64,000 nucleotides of DNA from Phytoactinopolyspora limicola (GCF_011320225.1 NZ_JAAOEN010000003.1:552470-616469); one strand, 5' to 3'. Shown: positions 1-9,038, counted from the first letter of the stretch. The notes: generated by a model from the sequence alone, not told the origin. A program made the numbers and translations.

Positions 1-48
1 CCCGAAGCAGCCGAGGCGCGCCGACGTCATACGGCAGAATCTCCTGCT

Positions 49-714
49 GTGACTATCCGCATACTGATCGCCGACGACCAGGAGATGGTCCGACGGGGCA
101 TTCGGCGCATCGTGGAGAGCCAGACCGACATGCAGGTCGTCGGGGAGGCGGACAATGGCGTCGACGCCGTGGAGTTGGCTCGCACGCTGAAGCCAGACGT
201 GGCCCTGGTGGACATCCGGATGCCGCGGATGGATGGCTTGGCGGTGACCCGCCAGCTCGCCGGACCAGAGGTGCGCGATCCGATCCGGGTGGTCGTCATC
301 ACCACGTTCGACCTGGACGAGTACGTCTACCCGGCGCTGCGCTTCGGGGCGTCCGGGTTCGTTCTCAAGCGCTCGGGGCCGACGTTGCTCATGGAGGCGG
401 TACGAGCGGCGATGACGGGCGACAGTCTGATCAGCCCATCCGTCACCGTACGGCTGTTGCAACACGTCACCGGCGCCGCGACGACCAGGCGCAAGTATCG
501 GGACTCGGCCCTGACCGAGCGGGAGATCGAGATCGCCGGCAAGGTGGCCGAGGGACTGACGAACTCCGACATCGCGGCCGAGTTGTTCATCTCGGCCGGT
601 ACGGTCAAGACCCACGTGGCGAGCATCCAGCGGAAAATGGGGGTGCGCAACCGGGTGGGGGTAGCCGTTCGCGCCTGGGAGCTCGGGTACGCCACTGGCC
701 GGACACCAGGCTGA
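49..714 (+). CDS. NarL/LuxR-family response regulator
   Basis: DNA-binding response regulator that would be phosphorylated by the kinase encoded just downstream. The receiver domain (about residues 1-120) has the acidic pair D9-D10 and the phospho-acceptor D55 in the string ALVDIRMPRMDG. A LuxR-type helix-turn-helix occupies about residues 150-215 (LTEREIEIAGKVAEGLTNSDIA, then GTVKTHVASI). Length (221 aa) is typical. The start is a GTG at 49 that directly precedes the conserved IRILIADD strand. Its target is unknown, but the lipoprotein and ABC transporter genes downstream of the kinase are plausible, as in many actinobacterial drug or envelope-stress systems. Confidence 0.95.
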   Translation: MTIRILIADDQEMVRRGIRRIVESQTDMQVVGEADNGVDAVELARTLKPDVALVDIRMPRMDGLAVTRQLAGPEVRDPIRVVVITTFDLDEYVYPALRFGASGFVLKRSGPTLLMEAVRAAMTGDSLISPSVTVRLLQHVTGAATTRRKYRDSALTEREIEIAGKVAEGLTNSDIAAELFISAGTVKTHVASIQRKMGVRNRVGVAVRAWELGYATGRTPG

Positions 715-813
715 GCGAGGCCCGCGGCCACGGATCTGCCGTTCGGCGGATGCGCGGAATCCATACGTGTGCTCACCGCTCACGGTCCGGAAACTGTGCG
801 TAGCCTCGCTTCC

Positions 814-1971
814 ATGACCTACGAAACCACCATCCGTGGCGGCCGTCGGCGCGTGAGTGCGATGGCAGCTGCGTTGATGCTGGTGCCTGCCGTCATGACA
901 CCCCCCAGTACCTATCCGCTGGCGATAACGGCCGCGTTGGTCCTCGCCGTCGCGATCCTGGCGTGGCCGATCGGCCGGGTCACGCTCAGCGTCGCCGCCG
1001 GCTGCACCGCCGCCCTCTCGCTGGCGCTGAACCTCGCTTACTTCGGCCAGCCGGGGCACGCGCTGGTGTGGTTACCGTTCGAGCTGGCCGCGCTGCTCGT
1101 GCTCTTGGTGCGGGTGATCCGGTGGGTGCCGACCCCGCGGGTGGCGGCCATCGGCGCGCTCACCGGCGCAGCCGCGATCCTGCTCCCGCTGCGCTTCACT
1201 CTCCACGAACCGTCCTCCGGGCTGCGTGAGTCGGTGTTCGTGGTGGCGGTGGCCGTCTTACCGGCCGCCTGCGCCGCGGGTGTGGGCCTGTATCTGCGTG
1301 CGCTGGAGAACCGTCGGGTCCGTGCCGTCCAGCAGGCCAGACGGCAGCAGCGGCTCGAGGTCGCCGCCAACCTGCACGACTTCGTCGCGCACGAGGTGAC
1401 CGGCATCGTCGTGGAGTCGCAGGCCGCACAGTTCGAGGACCTGGCGCCGACGGAGTACCGAGAGATCCTCGCCCGGATCGAGCAGGCGGGACAGCGGGCC
1501 CTGGGTTCCACGGACCAGACCATCGCCGCGCTGCGCGCCGCGGAAGAGGAACGCGGTGAGCCGCCGTCTACCCGGCAGCACGGGCCGGCGGACCTGGTCG
1601 AGTTGGTCGACCGGTTCTCCGCGACGTCCCCGGCCGAGGTGCGGCTGTCCCTGCCGCCTGGCCTGCTCGACGCCGTCTCTCGGGAGATCCAGGACACGGC
1701 GTACCGGGTAGTCCTGGAGGCGCTGACCAACGTCCGCCGGCACGCCGCGCGCGCGGGCCGGGTGGACGTCGTCGCCCGGAGGACCGACGACGGAGCAGTC
1801 GAGGTCACCATCGTGGACGACGGGGGTGGCGCGGCCCCCACCACCCGGCAGGCCGGCGGCACCGGTTTGGCGGGCCTCGCCGCCCGGGTCAGCGCCCTGG
1901 GCGGCGCGCTGGACGCCCGTCCCCACGACGACGGCTGGCGGGTCACCTGCCTGTTCCCCGCGCCTCGCTGA
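814..1971 (+). CDS. Sensor histidine kinase (HisKA_3 type)
   Basis: Membrane histidine kinase partnering the upstream regulator. Four to six hydrophobic segments fill roughly residues 15-165. The dimerisation and phosphotransfer helix follows, with the His in ANLHDFVAHE. The ATPase domain shows an N-box (EALTNVRRHA) and a glycine box (VDDGGGA, then GGTGLAGLAARV). An in-frame GTG at 769 would add 15 residues; I prefer the ATG at 814 because MTYETT directly precedes the basic, membrane-targeting stretch. No extracytoplasmic sensor domain of any size is visible, so it may sense within the membrane. Confidence 0.92.
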   Translation: MTYETTIRGGRRRVSAMAAALMLVPAVMTPPSTYPLAITAALVLAVAILAWPIGRVTLSVAAGCTAALSLALNLAYFGQPGHALVWLPFELAALLVLLVRVIRWVPTPRVAAIGALTGAAAILLPLRFTLHEPSSGLRESVFVVAVAVLPAACAAGVGLYLRALENRRVRAVQQARRQQRLEVAANLHDFVAHEVTGIVVESQAAQFEDLAPTEYREILARIEQAGQRALGSTDQTIAALRAAEEERGEPPSTRQHGPADLVELVDRFSATSPAEVRLSLPPGLLDAVSREIQDTAYRVVLEALTNVRRHAARAGRVDVVARRTDDGAVEVTIVDDGGGAAPTTRQAGGTGLAGLAARVSALGGALDARPHDDGWRVTCLFPAPR

Positions 1972-2062
1972 TCCGAGATATCTGCCGATCGGCAGATGTG
2001 CGTGCCCTCCCCGACTCGCCATGCTCTGAGGCAGTGCATCAACCCACACCTCAGGAGGAACC

Positions 2063-2452
2063 ATGGCGTCTTGGACGACGCGCTCGAAGCAGCCTGCCAC
2101 CATCGCCGCGGTGGCGGCGCTCGCCACCACGCTGAGCATCGTCGGCTGCGGTGTGGACGCCTCCTCGGCGGATCCGGAGTCGAAGACCTTCTCGTACTCA
2201 GGCGACACCCTGCATCTCGATACGAACGAGGTCGCCACCAAGGTCATCGTGACGGACCGGGACGACATCAAGGTCACCCGCTGGTTCGACTCCAGGGCCG
2301 GCAACCAGCGCCTGGTGTGGGAGCTCGAGGGTGACGCCCTCGAGATCGACGCCGGCTGCAGTGGCATTGCCATCTGCGACGCGAAGTTCGAGGTGGAGAT
2401 CCCGAAAGGGCTCACCGTCGTCAAAGACGGCGTCGAACTGGAGACGAAGTAA
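2063..2452 (+). CDS. Small secreted lipoprotein, unknown function
   Basis: 129-aa protein with a basic N-terminus, a hydrophobic helix and a lipobox-like LSIVGC, so it is probably lipidated at that Cys and anchored outside the membrane. The mature part is acidic and beta-rich in appearance (DTLHLDTNEVATKVIVTD), resembling small DUF4097-like adhesin folds, but I assign no family. A strong ribosome-binding site (aggagg) precedes the ATG. Its stop is followed within 3 bases by the ABC ATPase start, so the three genes 2063-5001 form an operon and the lipoprotein may be an accessory of that transporter. Confidence 0.8.
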   Translation: MASWTTRSKQPATIAAVAALATTLSIVGCGVDASSADPESKTFSYSGDTLHLDTNEVATKVIVTDRDDIKVTRWFDSRAGNQRLVWELEGDALEIDAGCSGIAICDAKFEVEIPKGLTVVKDGVELETK

Positions 2453-2454
2453 CC

Positions 2455-3372
2455 ATGCTGGAACTCCTCGACATCACCAAGGTCTACCGGGGCGGCAAAC
2501 GCGCGGTGGACGGCCTGACCCTCAGCCTCCAGCCCGGCATGCTCGGGCTGCTGGGCCCCAACGGCGCGGGTAAGTCGTCGCTGATGCGTATCGCCGCCAC
2601 CGTCACCCGGCCCACCAGCGGAAAGCTGCTCTTCCACGGAGAGAACGCGGTGGCCCGGCCACAGGCGTTGCGCAAGGCGCTGGGCTATCTGCCGCAAGAC
2701 TTCGGTGTCTACCCCAACCTGACCTCGAGCGAGTTTCTGCTCTACCTCGCTTCGGCTAAGGGCCTGTCAGCCAAATCGGCCAAACCGCGCATCGACGAGC
2801 TCCTGGAACTCGTCAACCTCACCGAGGTGGTGAAGCGTCCATTGGGTAAGTACTCGGGCGGCCAATTACGTAGGGTCGGCATCGCCCAGGTACTGCTCGG
2901 CGACCCGCAGGTGATCATCGTCGACGAGCCCACCGCGGGGCTCGACCCGGAGGAGCGGGTCCGGTTTCGCAATCTGCTCAGCGACCTGGCCGCTGACCGG
3001 GTGGTCCTGCTCTCCACCCACATCGTCTCGGATGTGGAGTCCGTCGCGTCCGACATCGCGGTGGTCGCAGGCGGGCGGCTGCAGAGCCGCGGCACACCCG
3101 AGGAGCTGCTGCGCTCGGCTGCCGGACAGGTGTGGGAGATGCTGGTGGACCCCGGCTCCGTCGCGCTGATCCAGTCGCAGTACACGGTCATCCGGATGGT
3201 GCGGACCATCAAGGGCGTCCGGATACGTCTCCTCGCCCAGGAACGCCCGGCGGGTGAGGCGGAGCCGCTGGCCCCCGATCTCGAGGACGCCTATCTCGCT
3301 GTTGTCCGGGGCGCGGAGGGCCCGCCGAGGCTCGGCGGGCAGCAACAACGGCACCCCGCGCGGACCGCGTGA
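2455..3372 (+). CDS. ABC transporter ATP-binding protein
   Basis: Cytoplasmic ATPase subunit (305 aa) of an ABC-2-like exporter. Visible motifs in order: Walker A GPNGAGKSS, Q-loop GYLPQDFG, signature YSGGQLRRVGIAQ, Walker B VIIVDEPTAGLD, and the H-loop LLSTHIVSDV. The C-terminal third after about residue 215 is the usual variable tail of CcmA-like ATPases. It starts 2 bases after the lipoprotein stop and ends 6 bases before the permease start, so it is translationally grouped with both. Substrate unknown; proximity to the two-component pair suggests regulation by it. Confidence 0.95.
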   Translation: MLELLDITKVYRGGKRAVDGLTLSLQPGMLGLLGPNGAGKSSLMRIAATVTRPTSGKLLFHGENAVARPQALRKALGYLPQDFGVYPNLTSSEFLLYLASAKGLSAKSAKPRIDELLELVNLTEVVKRPLGKYSGGQLRRVGIAQVLLGDPQVIIVDEPTAGLDPEERVRFRNLLSDLAADRVVLLSTHIVSDVESVASDIAVVAGGRLQSRGTPEELLRSAAGQVWEMLVDPGSVALIQSQYTVIRMVRTIKGVRIRLLAQERPAGEAEPLAPDLEDAYLAVVRGAEGPPRLGGQQQRHPARTA

Positions 3373-3378
3373 CCGGCC

Positions 3379-5001
3379 ATGACGCGAATGCTCGCGGGGC
3401 TCGCCGTCGCCGACTTCCGGGACCGGGTGCGCCGACCGGCCTATGTGGTGATCCTGCTCGGTGCCGCCCTTCTCGGCTACGTGGCGGTGCCCAGCCCAGA
3501 CGCCAAGTGGATGATCATGCAGCTCGGCGACCACCGAGGCATCTACAACAGCGCCTACGTCGGAACGGTGACGGCGCTGGCCAGCGGCCTATGGCTGACC
3601 CTTTGTGGCTTCTACATCGTCCGGAACTCCATCGAACGTGACCGCAGTACCCGCGTAGGGCACCTGCTCGCCGCCGCACCACTACGCACCTCGACCTATC
3701 TAGCCGGCAAGTTCCTCAGCAACCTATTGCTGCTGGGGTCGATGCTGGGCGTGCTCGCCTGCACGGCTCTGGTGATGCAACTGGCCCGCGGCGAGTCCCG
3801 GCAGGTCGACCTGATCGCCCTCTGGCAGCCCTTCCTTCTCGTGGCACTGCCCCTGGTGGCGTTGACGGCTGCGCTCGCGCTTCTCTTCGAGTCGTTGCCC
3901 TTGTTGCGTACGGGTCTCGGCAATGTGCTCTGGTTCTGCATGTGGCTCGTCATCGCCACCGCCGGCCAAGGGCCTGGGTTGCCTCTCGACGGCATCGGCG
4001 TGAACAGCGTCGTCCAGGCGATCCACCAGGACATGGTCGCCCAAGACCTGGAAGTCAGCGGGGACTTCAGTCTCGGATTGACCTACCTGGACGATCCGCT
4101 CAGCCTGTTCGTCTGGGACGGGTTCACCCCCAACGCGGGCTATGTGCTGGACCGGTTGGCGATGGTGCTACTCGCCGCGGCCATCGCACTGCTGCCGGCC
4201 CTGTGGTTCGGCCGCTTCGACCCCGCCAGATCCCTCCAGAGTCCGCGCGGGCTCCGTCTCGTTCCGGGTGCCGGCCGCCAGGGTGCCACGCCCGCCGACG
4301 CACCTGAGCCGGTCGTCGTCGACGAGCTGTCGCACCCGGCGGACCAGCGACTCGACGTCGCGGCCGTCGTGCGTACCCGCCCCGAGACCGGCTCGGTCTC
4401 GATTCGTATGTGGCTCGGCGAAATCCGGGTCCTGGTGCAGGGCGTGTCCTGGTGGTGGTGGACCGGAGCCGCATTGCTCCTGCTCGCCGGGCTCAGCGCG
4501 CCGCTTGACGGTGTCACCCGGGTCATGCTCCCGCTCGCCTGGGTCTGGCCCATGCTGATCTGGTCGCGCCTCGGCACCCAGAGCCACGAGCACGGGGTAG
4601 GACGCCTGCTCGGCGCCTACCCCGCGGTACGCCGCCGAGTCGCCGCGGAATGGAGCGCGGGTTTCACCCTGACCGCCGTGGTCGGATCCGGACCGCTGTT
4701 ACGACTGGTGGCGGCGGCCGAGTGGGCCGGGGTGGCCGCCTGGGTAGGCGGTGCCCTGTTCATCCCATCCCTGGCGTTGGCGCTGGGCGCGCTGAGCCGC
4801 ACCCACCGCCTCTTCCAGGCCATCTATCTACCGCTGTGGTACACGGTGGCCAACGGCCTTGCCGTCTTCGACTACATGGGCGCCCTACGCGCAGGCAGCG
4901 ACTCCGCGCACGTCCAGGTAGCCATGACATTTCTGGTCACGTCGGCCCTATTGGTCGTCGTCGTCATGACCAACGCGCTGCGTCGGTTCGACCGAGACTA
5001 A
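3379..5001 (+). CDS. ABC transporter permease (multi-span)
   Basis: 540-aa integral membrane protein, partner of the preceding ATPase. It has about ten hydrophobic segments in two blocks (residues about 20-285 and 350-535) separated by a soluble, Pro/Asp-rich linker around residues 285-345. The first block contains a conserved-looking extracytoplasmic stretch after TM1. This layout resembles two fused ABC-2 half-permeases. No other membrane gene is adjacent, so this protein alone probably supplies the transmembrane part of the exporter. Confidence 0.88.
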   Translation: MTRMLAGLAVADFRDRVRRPAYVVILLGAALLGYVAVPSPDAKWMIMQLGDHRGIYNSAYVGTVTALASGLWLTLCGFYIVRNSIERDRSTRVGHLLAAAPLRTSTYLAGKFLSNLLLLGSMLGVLACTALVMQLARGESRQVDLIALWQPFLLVALPLVALTAALALLFESLPLLRTGLGNVLWFCMWLVIATAGQGPGLPLDGIGVNSVVQAIHQDMVAQDLEVSGDFSLGLTYLDDPLSLFVWDGFTPNAGYVLDRLAMVLLAAAIALLPALWFGRFDPARSLQSPRGLRLVPGAGRQGATPADAPEPVVVDELSHPADQRLDVAAVVRTRPETGSVSIRMWLGEIRVLVQGVSWWWWTGAALLLLAGLSAPLDGVTRVMLPLAWVWPMLIWSRLGTQSHEHGVGRLLGAYPAVRRRVAAEWSAGFTLTAVVGSGPLLRLVAAAEWAGVAAWVGGALFIPSLALALGALSRTHRLFQAIYLPLWYTVANGLAVFDYMGALRAGSDSAHVQVAMTFLVTSALLVVVVMTNALRRFDRD

Positions 5002-5421
5002 AGTGCCCCGAAACACTATCCAGGCTGCCCGCCGCGTCAGTGACGCCGCTCGGTGAAGACTACCGGGGTCAGGCGCACTCCGACCTTCGTCGATCGAGGT
5101 AGGGCCACAACGTCTCGCTCCGGTCCGACCCCTTGGGCGCTATCAGGGGATCGGGCCGTCATCGCTGTGGAATCCGCCGGTTGGCCCATCCGAGTCGAGC
5201 GTGGCGAAACGCACCACAGCTTCCGCTGCCTGGGCGGGAGCGAGGCTGTCGAGCCTTTCTGGCCTGCGCCGTCGTAGCTGGGCCCGACCGCGCCGTCACC
5301 CACGCGGCCGGGGCCGACCATAGCGGATGCGCACGCCAGCATCTGCCGTAGACCACCCGGAACGCTTCACGCCTGTGCAGGTGCCGATTGTGGCAGCCGT
5401 GACCCGCCAGATCGAAGATCC
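5002..5421. other. Gene-poor gap
   Basis: 420 bases between the convergent permease and ABM genes. Short open frames exist on both strands (for example 5053-5277 +), but none has a ribosome-binding site or recognisable motif. I see no gene or clear terminator hairpin. Confidence 0.5.
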
Positions 5422-5742
5422 TTATGTCACCGCCCTTCCGCCCGCGCAATCGTCAACGCGGACCAGCCGGGCCAGCGTGAACGGCTCGGCCAGGATCTCG
5501 TCCAGCACGGCCGCCACGTGCCGGAAATGCGCAGTGGTGAAGTGGTGGTCGAGCGCGGCCTGACTCGCCCACTCCTCGACGATGATCATCCTGTTGTGGT
5601 GAGTCGCGTCGACGTGCGGTCGGTAAGCGAGGCAGCCGGGCTCGGCGAGCGATGGTGCGATCATGGCGTTGAGCTCGTCGCGCAACCGCTGCTCGTGGCC
5701 CGGCTTTGCGGTGAACCCAGCGATCAGAGTGAACTCGGACAT
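5422..5742 (-). CDS. Antibiotic biosynthesis monooxygenase (ABM) domain protein
   Basis: 106-aa dimeric alpha-beta barrel protein of the ABM/YgiN type. It begins FTLIAGFTAKPGHEQRLRDE, continues with EPGCLAYRPHVD and the strand MIIVEEWASQAALDHHFTTAHF, the usual core of the family. Members oxidise quinol-like aromatics without cofactors or serve as small-molecule binding proteins; the substrate here is unknown. It lies 5 bases downstream of a second ABM-like gene, so the two are probably co-transcribed and may form a heteromeric or sequential pair. Confidence 0.9.
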   Translation of the reverse strand: MSEFTLIAGFTAKPGHEQRLRDELNAMIAPSLAEPGCLAYRPHVDATHHNRMIIVEEWASQAALDHHFTTAHFRHVAAVLDEILAEPFTLARLVRVDDCAGGRAVT

Positions 5743-5747
5743 GGTGC

Positions 5748-6059
5748 TCAGGCCGCCTCGGGGTCTTCGATGCGTGTGCCCTTGATCAGCCAGGTCGGTC
5801 CCTGGGCGTAGTTTTCGATCAGCGAGAAGAACTGTGCGAAGTGCGGCCCCCTGGCGTGCACGTCGAACGCGGCACGGTCGTCGTACGCCTCGTTGAGGTA
5901 GAACCGGTTGGGGCGCTCCTCGTCCTCAATGAGTTCGAAGCGGCGCGTGCCGGATTCGTCGGCGGCCGAGTTGCGGCCGTCTTCGAGGGCTGCGGCGATG
6001 AACGCGTCGCGGCGGTCCTCGGGGACGTCGAAGTAGACTGCGATGTGATACACGATCAT
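5748..6059 (-). CDS. ABM-like dimeric alpha-beta barrel protein
   Basis: 103-aa protein starting MIVYHIAVYFDVPEDRRDAF. The ATG at 6059 is preceded by aggag, so the longer upstream frame is not needed. The fold pattern (N-terminal strand, EDGRNSAADESGTRRFELI, then FYLNEAYDDRAAFDVHARGPHF) matches ABM/EthD-like proteins that act on reactive small molecules. First gene of a two-gene operon divergent from an XRE regulator whose start lies at or just inside the same position, which suggests that regulator controls the operon. Confidence 0.88.
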   Translation of the reverse strand: MIVYHIAVYFDVPEDRRDAFIAAALEDGRNSAADESGTRRFELIEDEERPNRFYLNEAYDDRAAFDVHARGPHFAQFFSLIENYAQGPTWLIKGTRIEDPEAA

Positions 6060-6984
6060 GACTCCTGACTTGTTGGGTGGCCTGTTGACCGATCCCATCG
6101 TTGGCGCGCAGGCGCCGACCAGGAAGAGCCGAGAACATCCTGGGACCGGCAGTGCCACCCTGGAATCCAGGTCGCTGGAACGCCGCCGTCAGCTGGCCGA
6201 CTTCCTCAAGCGGCGGCGCGCCGCCATGGACCCGGAGCGAGTGGGTGTGGCGGCACCAGCAAGCAGGCGCCGGACGCCGGGGCTGCGCCGTGAGGAGGTC
6301 GCGGCGCTCGCCGGGGTGAGCGTGGACTGGTATATCCGCCTGGAGCAGGCTCGGGCCGAGCGCCCATCTCCGTCGGTCCTGGATGCGCTTTCGCGGACGT
6401 TCGAACTGTCGACCGACGAGCGGGCGCACTTGTATGCGCTCGCGCGGGCGGAGCGGCCGCCGCTGACCACCACGCCGCACGAGGAGCCGGACGCCGCGCT
6501 GTTGCGCGTCCTTCGGGCGCTTCCGCCCACAACGCCGGCGATGGTGCTGGGAAGGCAGTGGGACGTGCTCGCCTGGAACGACGGGCTGAGCGAATTGTTG
6601 GTCCCGTTCGACCAGCTTCCGCCAGAGCGGCGCAACCTCGTCGAACTGACCTTCCTGGATCCTCGGATGCGGGGGCGCTATGCCGAGTGGCCGGCCGTCG
6701 CCGAAGAGACGGTCGCCAACTTCCGCGCCTCCGTGGCCCGGAATCTCGAACTGCCGGACGTGCAGCGGCTCGTCACCCGTCTGATCCGGCGCAGCGAGGA
6801 GTTCACACGGTGGTGGCGCCAGCACGATGTTCGCGAGAAATCCACCGGTGTCAAGGTGTTCCGCAGCGGTGACCAACTCATCAAATACCGGTACGACACG
6901 CTGCTCGCGCCGTCCGCGGCCGACCAGCGACTTATCACCTACACACCGGTTGGCTCCCCCGAGACAGGAGCCGGCGAGCCGTAG
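6058..6984 (+). CDS. XRE-family regulator with MmyB-like ligand-binding domain
   Basis: Helix-turn-helix repressor or activator. The HTH covers about residues 42-105 (RRRQLADFLKRRRAAM, then TPGLRREEVAALAGVSVDWYIRLEQ). A C-terminal MmyB-type ligand domain begins near residue 150 (GRQWDVLAWNDGLSELL) and ends with the conserved FRSGDQLIKYRYDTLLAPS-like segment. The ATG at 6058 would overlap the divergent ABM start, and recognisable homology begins near residue 41, so the true start is probably an internal non-ATG codon near 6170. These regulators usually control a divergent oxidoreductase gene, here the ABM pair. Confidence 0.85.
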   Translation: MTPDLLGGLLTDPIVGAQAPTRKSREHPGTGSATLESRSLERRRQLADFLKRRRAAMDPERVGVAAPASRRRTPGLRREEVAALAGVSVDWYIRLEQARAERPSPSVLDALSRTFELSTDERAHLYALARAERPPLTTTPHEEPDAALLRVLRALPPTTPAMVLGRQWDVLAWNDGLSELLVPFDQLPPERRNLVELTFLDPRMRGRYAEWPAVAEETVANFRASVARNLELPDVQRLVTRLIRRSEEFTRWWRQHDVREKSTGVKVFRSGDQLIKYRYDTLLAPSAADQRLITYTPVGSPETGAGEP

Positions 6985-6987
6985 GCA

Positions 6988-7341
6988 TCCCTGCCCGCCC
7001 TACGCCGCCCTCGCATCACCAACACTGCGGGGCCCTACGACGAGGCGATGGGCAAGATACGCCGCCAGCTCACCCTCACCCCTGTCGGACGACCGATCGT
7101 GCCGGACAAGATCTCCTGGCTGGCCAGCGAGATGCTCAAGACCCGAGTCGCGCACGGCTACTGCGCCCGCCACGAGGGCCGGATAAACGAGCGCCTCAAC
7201 CAGGAAATCCACCGCCGCACCGACAGCGCCGGGATCTTCACCAACCGCGACGCCATCATCCGCCTCGTCGGCGCCGTCCTCGCCGAACAAGCCGACGAAT
7301 GGGCCGAAGGACGCCGCGCGCTACCACTACCGGGGACTTGA
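6988..7341 (+). pseudogene. Chimeric scar of a site-specific recombinase and an IS256-type transposase
   Basis: One open frame joins two unrelated fragments. The first part (to about 7160) reads [15 protein letters not shown] and [20 protein letters not shown], typical of the C-terminal region of large actinobacterial transposition-linked tyrosine recombinases. The second (about 7180-7341) reads [19 protein letters not shown] and [17 protein letters not shown], the extreme C-terminus of IS256/Mutator transposases. Neither part has its catalytic core, so this is debris from two mobile elements fused by deletion. It follows the XRE stop directly in the same frame. Confidence 0.7.
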
Positions 7342-7343
7342 CC

Positions 7344-8429
7344 TCACCCGGCCGAACGCAGAGACGGATAGTCGGTATAGCCCGTAGGCCCCGGCGTGTA
7401 GAGATGCGCGGTGTCCATCTCGTTCCAGCTCAGACCATGTCGCAGCCGGTATGGAAGGTCGGGGTTGACCAGGAACCCACGCCCGAAGGAGACCGCGTCG
7501 GCTAAACCCTGCGCCAGAGGCCGCTCAGCGGCCGATCGGGTGGTAGCCGCCCGGTTCTCCCCGACATTGGCCACCAGCGTTCCCGCCCAACGCGGCCGGA
7601 GGTCGTGCAAGGCCGGATAGTCATCAGCGTCGGTGAGATGCAGGTAGGCCAGCCCCAGATCGTTCAACTCGTGCAGCAACGCGCGGTAGACGGGCGCCGG
7701 GTCGAGCTCGCGCATCTCGAACTGCGGGTTGCCGGGCGACAGCCGGATGGCGGTCCGGTCCGCTCCGACGGCGTCGGACACCGCTCGGAGCACCCGGAGG
7801 GGGAAACGGATCCGGCCCGCGATAGAGCCGCCGTAGTTGTCAGTGCGCATATTGGTGTTGTCGGCGAGAAACTGGTGTGGCAGGTAGCTGTTGGCGGCGT
7901 GAATCTCCACCCCGTCGAAGCCCGCTCGCACCGCGTTGACGGCTGCGCTCACGTAGTCCGTCACCGCTTGCTCGATGTCGTCGAGCGTCATCTCCCGTGG
8001 GGTGACCGGCGCGCCCTTCGTCCCATCGGCCAAATGGACCGGCTCGGTTTTGGCCACCGCGGACGGGCCCGCCGGGACCGACCCGTCGATCCGCGCCTTC
8101 GGGTGCCCGTTGCGCCCGCCGTGCATGATCTGCGCGACGATGGTGCCTCCGGCGTCGTGGACTGCTCGGGTGACGACCTGCCAGCCGTTGACGTGCCGCT
8201 CTTCGGACAGGCCCGGCACCCGCCACTCGCTCTGCCCCGCCGGCGAGGGCCATATCCCTTCGGACACGATCAGTCCCGCGCTCGCCCGTTGCGCGTAATA
8301 GGTCGCCATCTCCGGCGTCGGTGTCCCGTCGACGGCGGCGCGCAGCCTGGTCATCGGAGCCATGACGATGCGGTTACGCAGTGTGAGCCGGCCTGCCTTG
8401 GCCGGGGTGAACAACGTAGCGGGTGTCAT
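7344..8429 (-). CDS. Old Yellow Enzyme-family alkene reductase (FMN)
   Basis: 361-aa cytosolic FMN-dependent ene-reductase. N-terminal TLRNRIVMAPMTRLRA is the standard OYE opening. GLIVSEGIWPSPAGQ, a substrate-binding HAANSYLPHQFLADNTNMRTD (His and Asn pair), and FGRGFLVNPDLPYRL at the C-terminal phosphate-binding loop follow in order. Length is normal for the NemA/XenB group, which reduces electrophilic alkenes and nitro compounds with NAD(P)H. It is divergent from a MerR regulator with a palindromic site between them, consistent with induction by electrophiles. Confidence 0.93.
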   Translation of the reverse strand: MTPATLFTPAKAGRLTLRNRIVMAPMTRLRAAVDGTPTPEMATYYAQRASAGLIVSEGIWPSPAGQSEWRVPGLSEERHVNGWQVVTRAVHDAGGTIVAQIMHGGRNGHPKARIDGSVPAGPSAVAKTEPVHLADGTKGAPVTPREMTLDDIEQAVTDYVSAAVNAVRAGFDGVEIHAANSYLPHQFLADNTNMRTDNYGGSIAGRIRFPLRVLRAVSDAVGADRTAIRLSPGNPQFEMRELDPAPVYRALLHELNDLGLAYLHLTDADDYPALHDLRPRWAGTLVANVGENRAATTRSAAERPLAQGLADAVSFGRGFLVNPDLPYRLRHGLSWNEMDTAHLYTPGPTGYTDYPSLRSAG

Positions 8430-8444
8430 GCCCCCACGGTAGAC

Positions 8445-8462
8445 TCTGACATTAATGTCAGA
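8445..8462. promoter_or_regulatory. 18-bp perfect palindrome, putative MerR operator
   Basis: The sequence tctgacattaatgtcaga is its own reverse complement. It lies between the start of the OYE gene (8429, minus) and the MerR gene (8480, plus), where MerR-family proteins typically bind in an over-spaced promoter. It is 16 bases from the OYE start, so it could serve both directions. Confidence 0.7.
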
Positions 8463-8479
8463 TTCAAGCCGGAGCGAAC

Positions 8480-8848
8480 ATGAGGATCGGCGAGCTGGCC
8501 AAACGCACCGCCGTCAGCGAACGGTCGTTGAGATACTACGAGGAACAGGGCCTTCTGGAATCCAGCCGTACAGCCGGCGGACACAGGGAGTACCTGCCCA
8601 GCAGCGTGGATCGGGTGATCCGCATCCAGGAGCTCTTCGCGGCCGGACTCAACTCGTCCAAGATCGCAGACCTCCTCCCCTGCATGCGCGATGTCGACGG
8701 TGGCCCCGCTGCCCACGCCACCCCGCTGCTGGAGCAGGAGCTGCGCGAGCAACGCGCGCGCCTCGACCGCGCCATCGACGACCTCAACCGCTCGAGGGAC
8801 GTCCTAGACGACGTCATCAAGACGGCCACCGGCCACAACCCGGCCTGA
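8480..8848 (+). CDS. MerR-family transcriptional regulator
   Basis: 122-aa regulator with the canonical opening MRIGELAKRTAVSERSLRYY (winged HTH, residues 1-70) and a short coiled-coil dimerisation helix (EQELREQRARLDRAIDDLNR). No cysteine cluster for metals is seen in the effector region, so a small organic ligand or oxidative signal is more likely. It is divergent from the OYE gene and probably regulates it and itself through the palindrome at 8445-8462. Confidence 0.92.
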   Translation: MRIGELAKRTAVSERSLRYYEEQGLLESSRTAGGHREYLPSSVDRVIRIQELFAAGLNSSKIADLLPCMRDVDGGPAAHATPLLEQELREQRARLDRAIDDLNRSRDVLDDVIKTATGHNPA

Positions 8849-8882
8849 GCGCCGGTCCGTGGCCGTCCGGACAGACCGGATA

Positions 8883-9038
8883 TCAGATGCCTGTCACAGC
8901 CGCCGCATAGTCATCGGCGATCTCATCGCTCGTGGTGACCCACACCCCTGGGTGGTTCACTACGTATTCGAGCGCCTGGTCTAGGTACTTGTGCCGGAAC
9001 GGCTGGCCGATCACGAACGGATGGAGGCGGCGTAGACC
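8883..9038 (-). pseudogene. C-terminal remnant of a polysaccharide-deacetylase-like protein
   Basis: Translated on the minus strand, these 51 codons read RRLHPFVIGQPFRHKYLDQA and then HPGVWVTTSDEIADDY before a stop at 8883. This is the tail seen in allantoinase/PuuE-type polysaccharide deacetylases. The catalytic domain is missing; homology stops where the 41-bp inverted repeat at 9037 begins, so the repeat marks a junction. Confidence 0.6.

Noticed and set aside
1038..2697. Long minus-strand frames across the kinase and lipoprotein genes
   Set aside because: Arg/Ser/Pro-rich shadow translations of strongly supported + strand genes.
7605..8483. 292-codon + strand frame opposite the OYE gene
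   Set aside because: It is the antisense of a clear OYE protein and has no family motifs.
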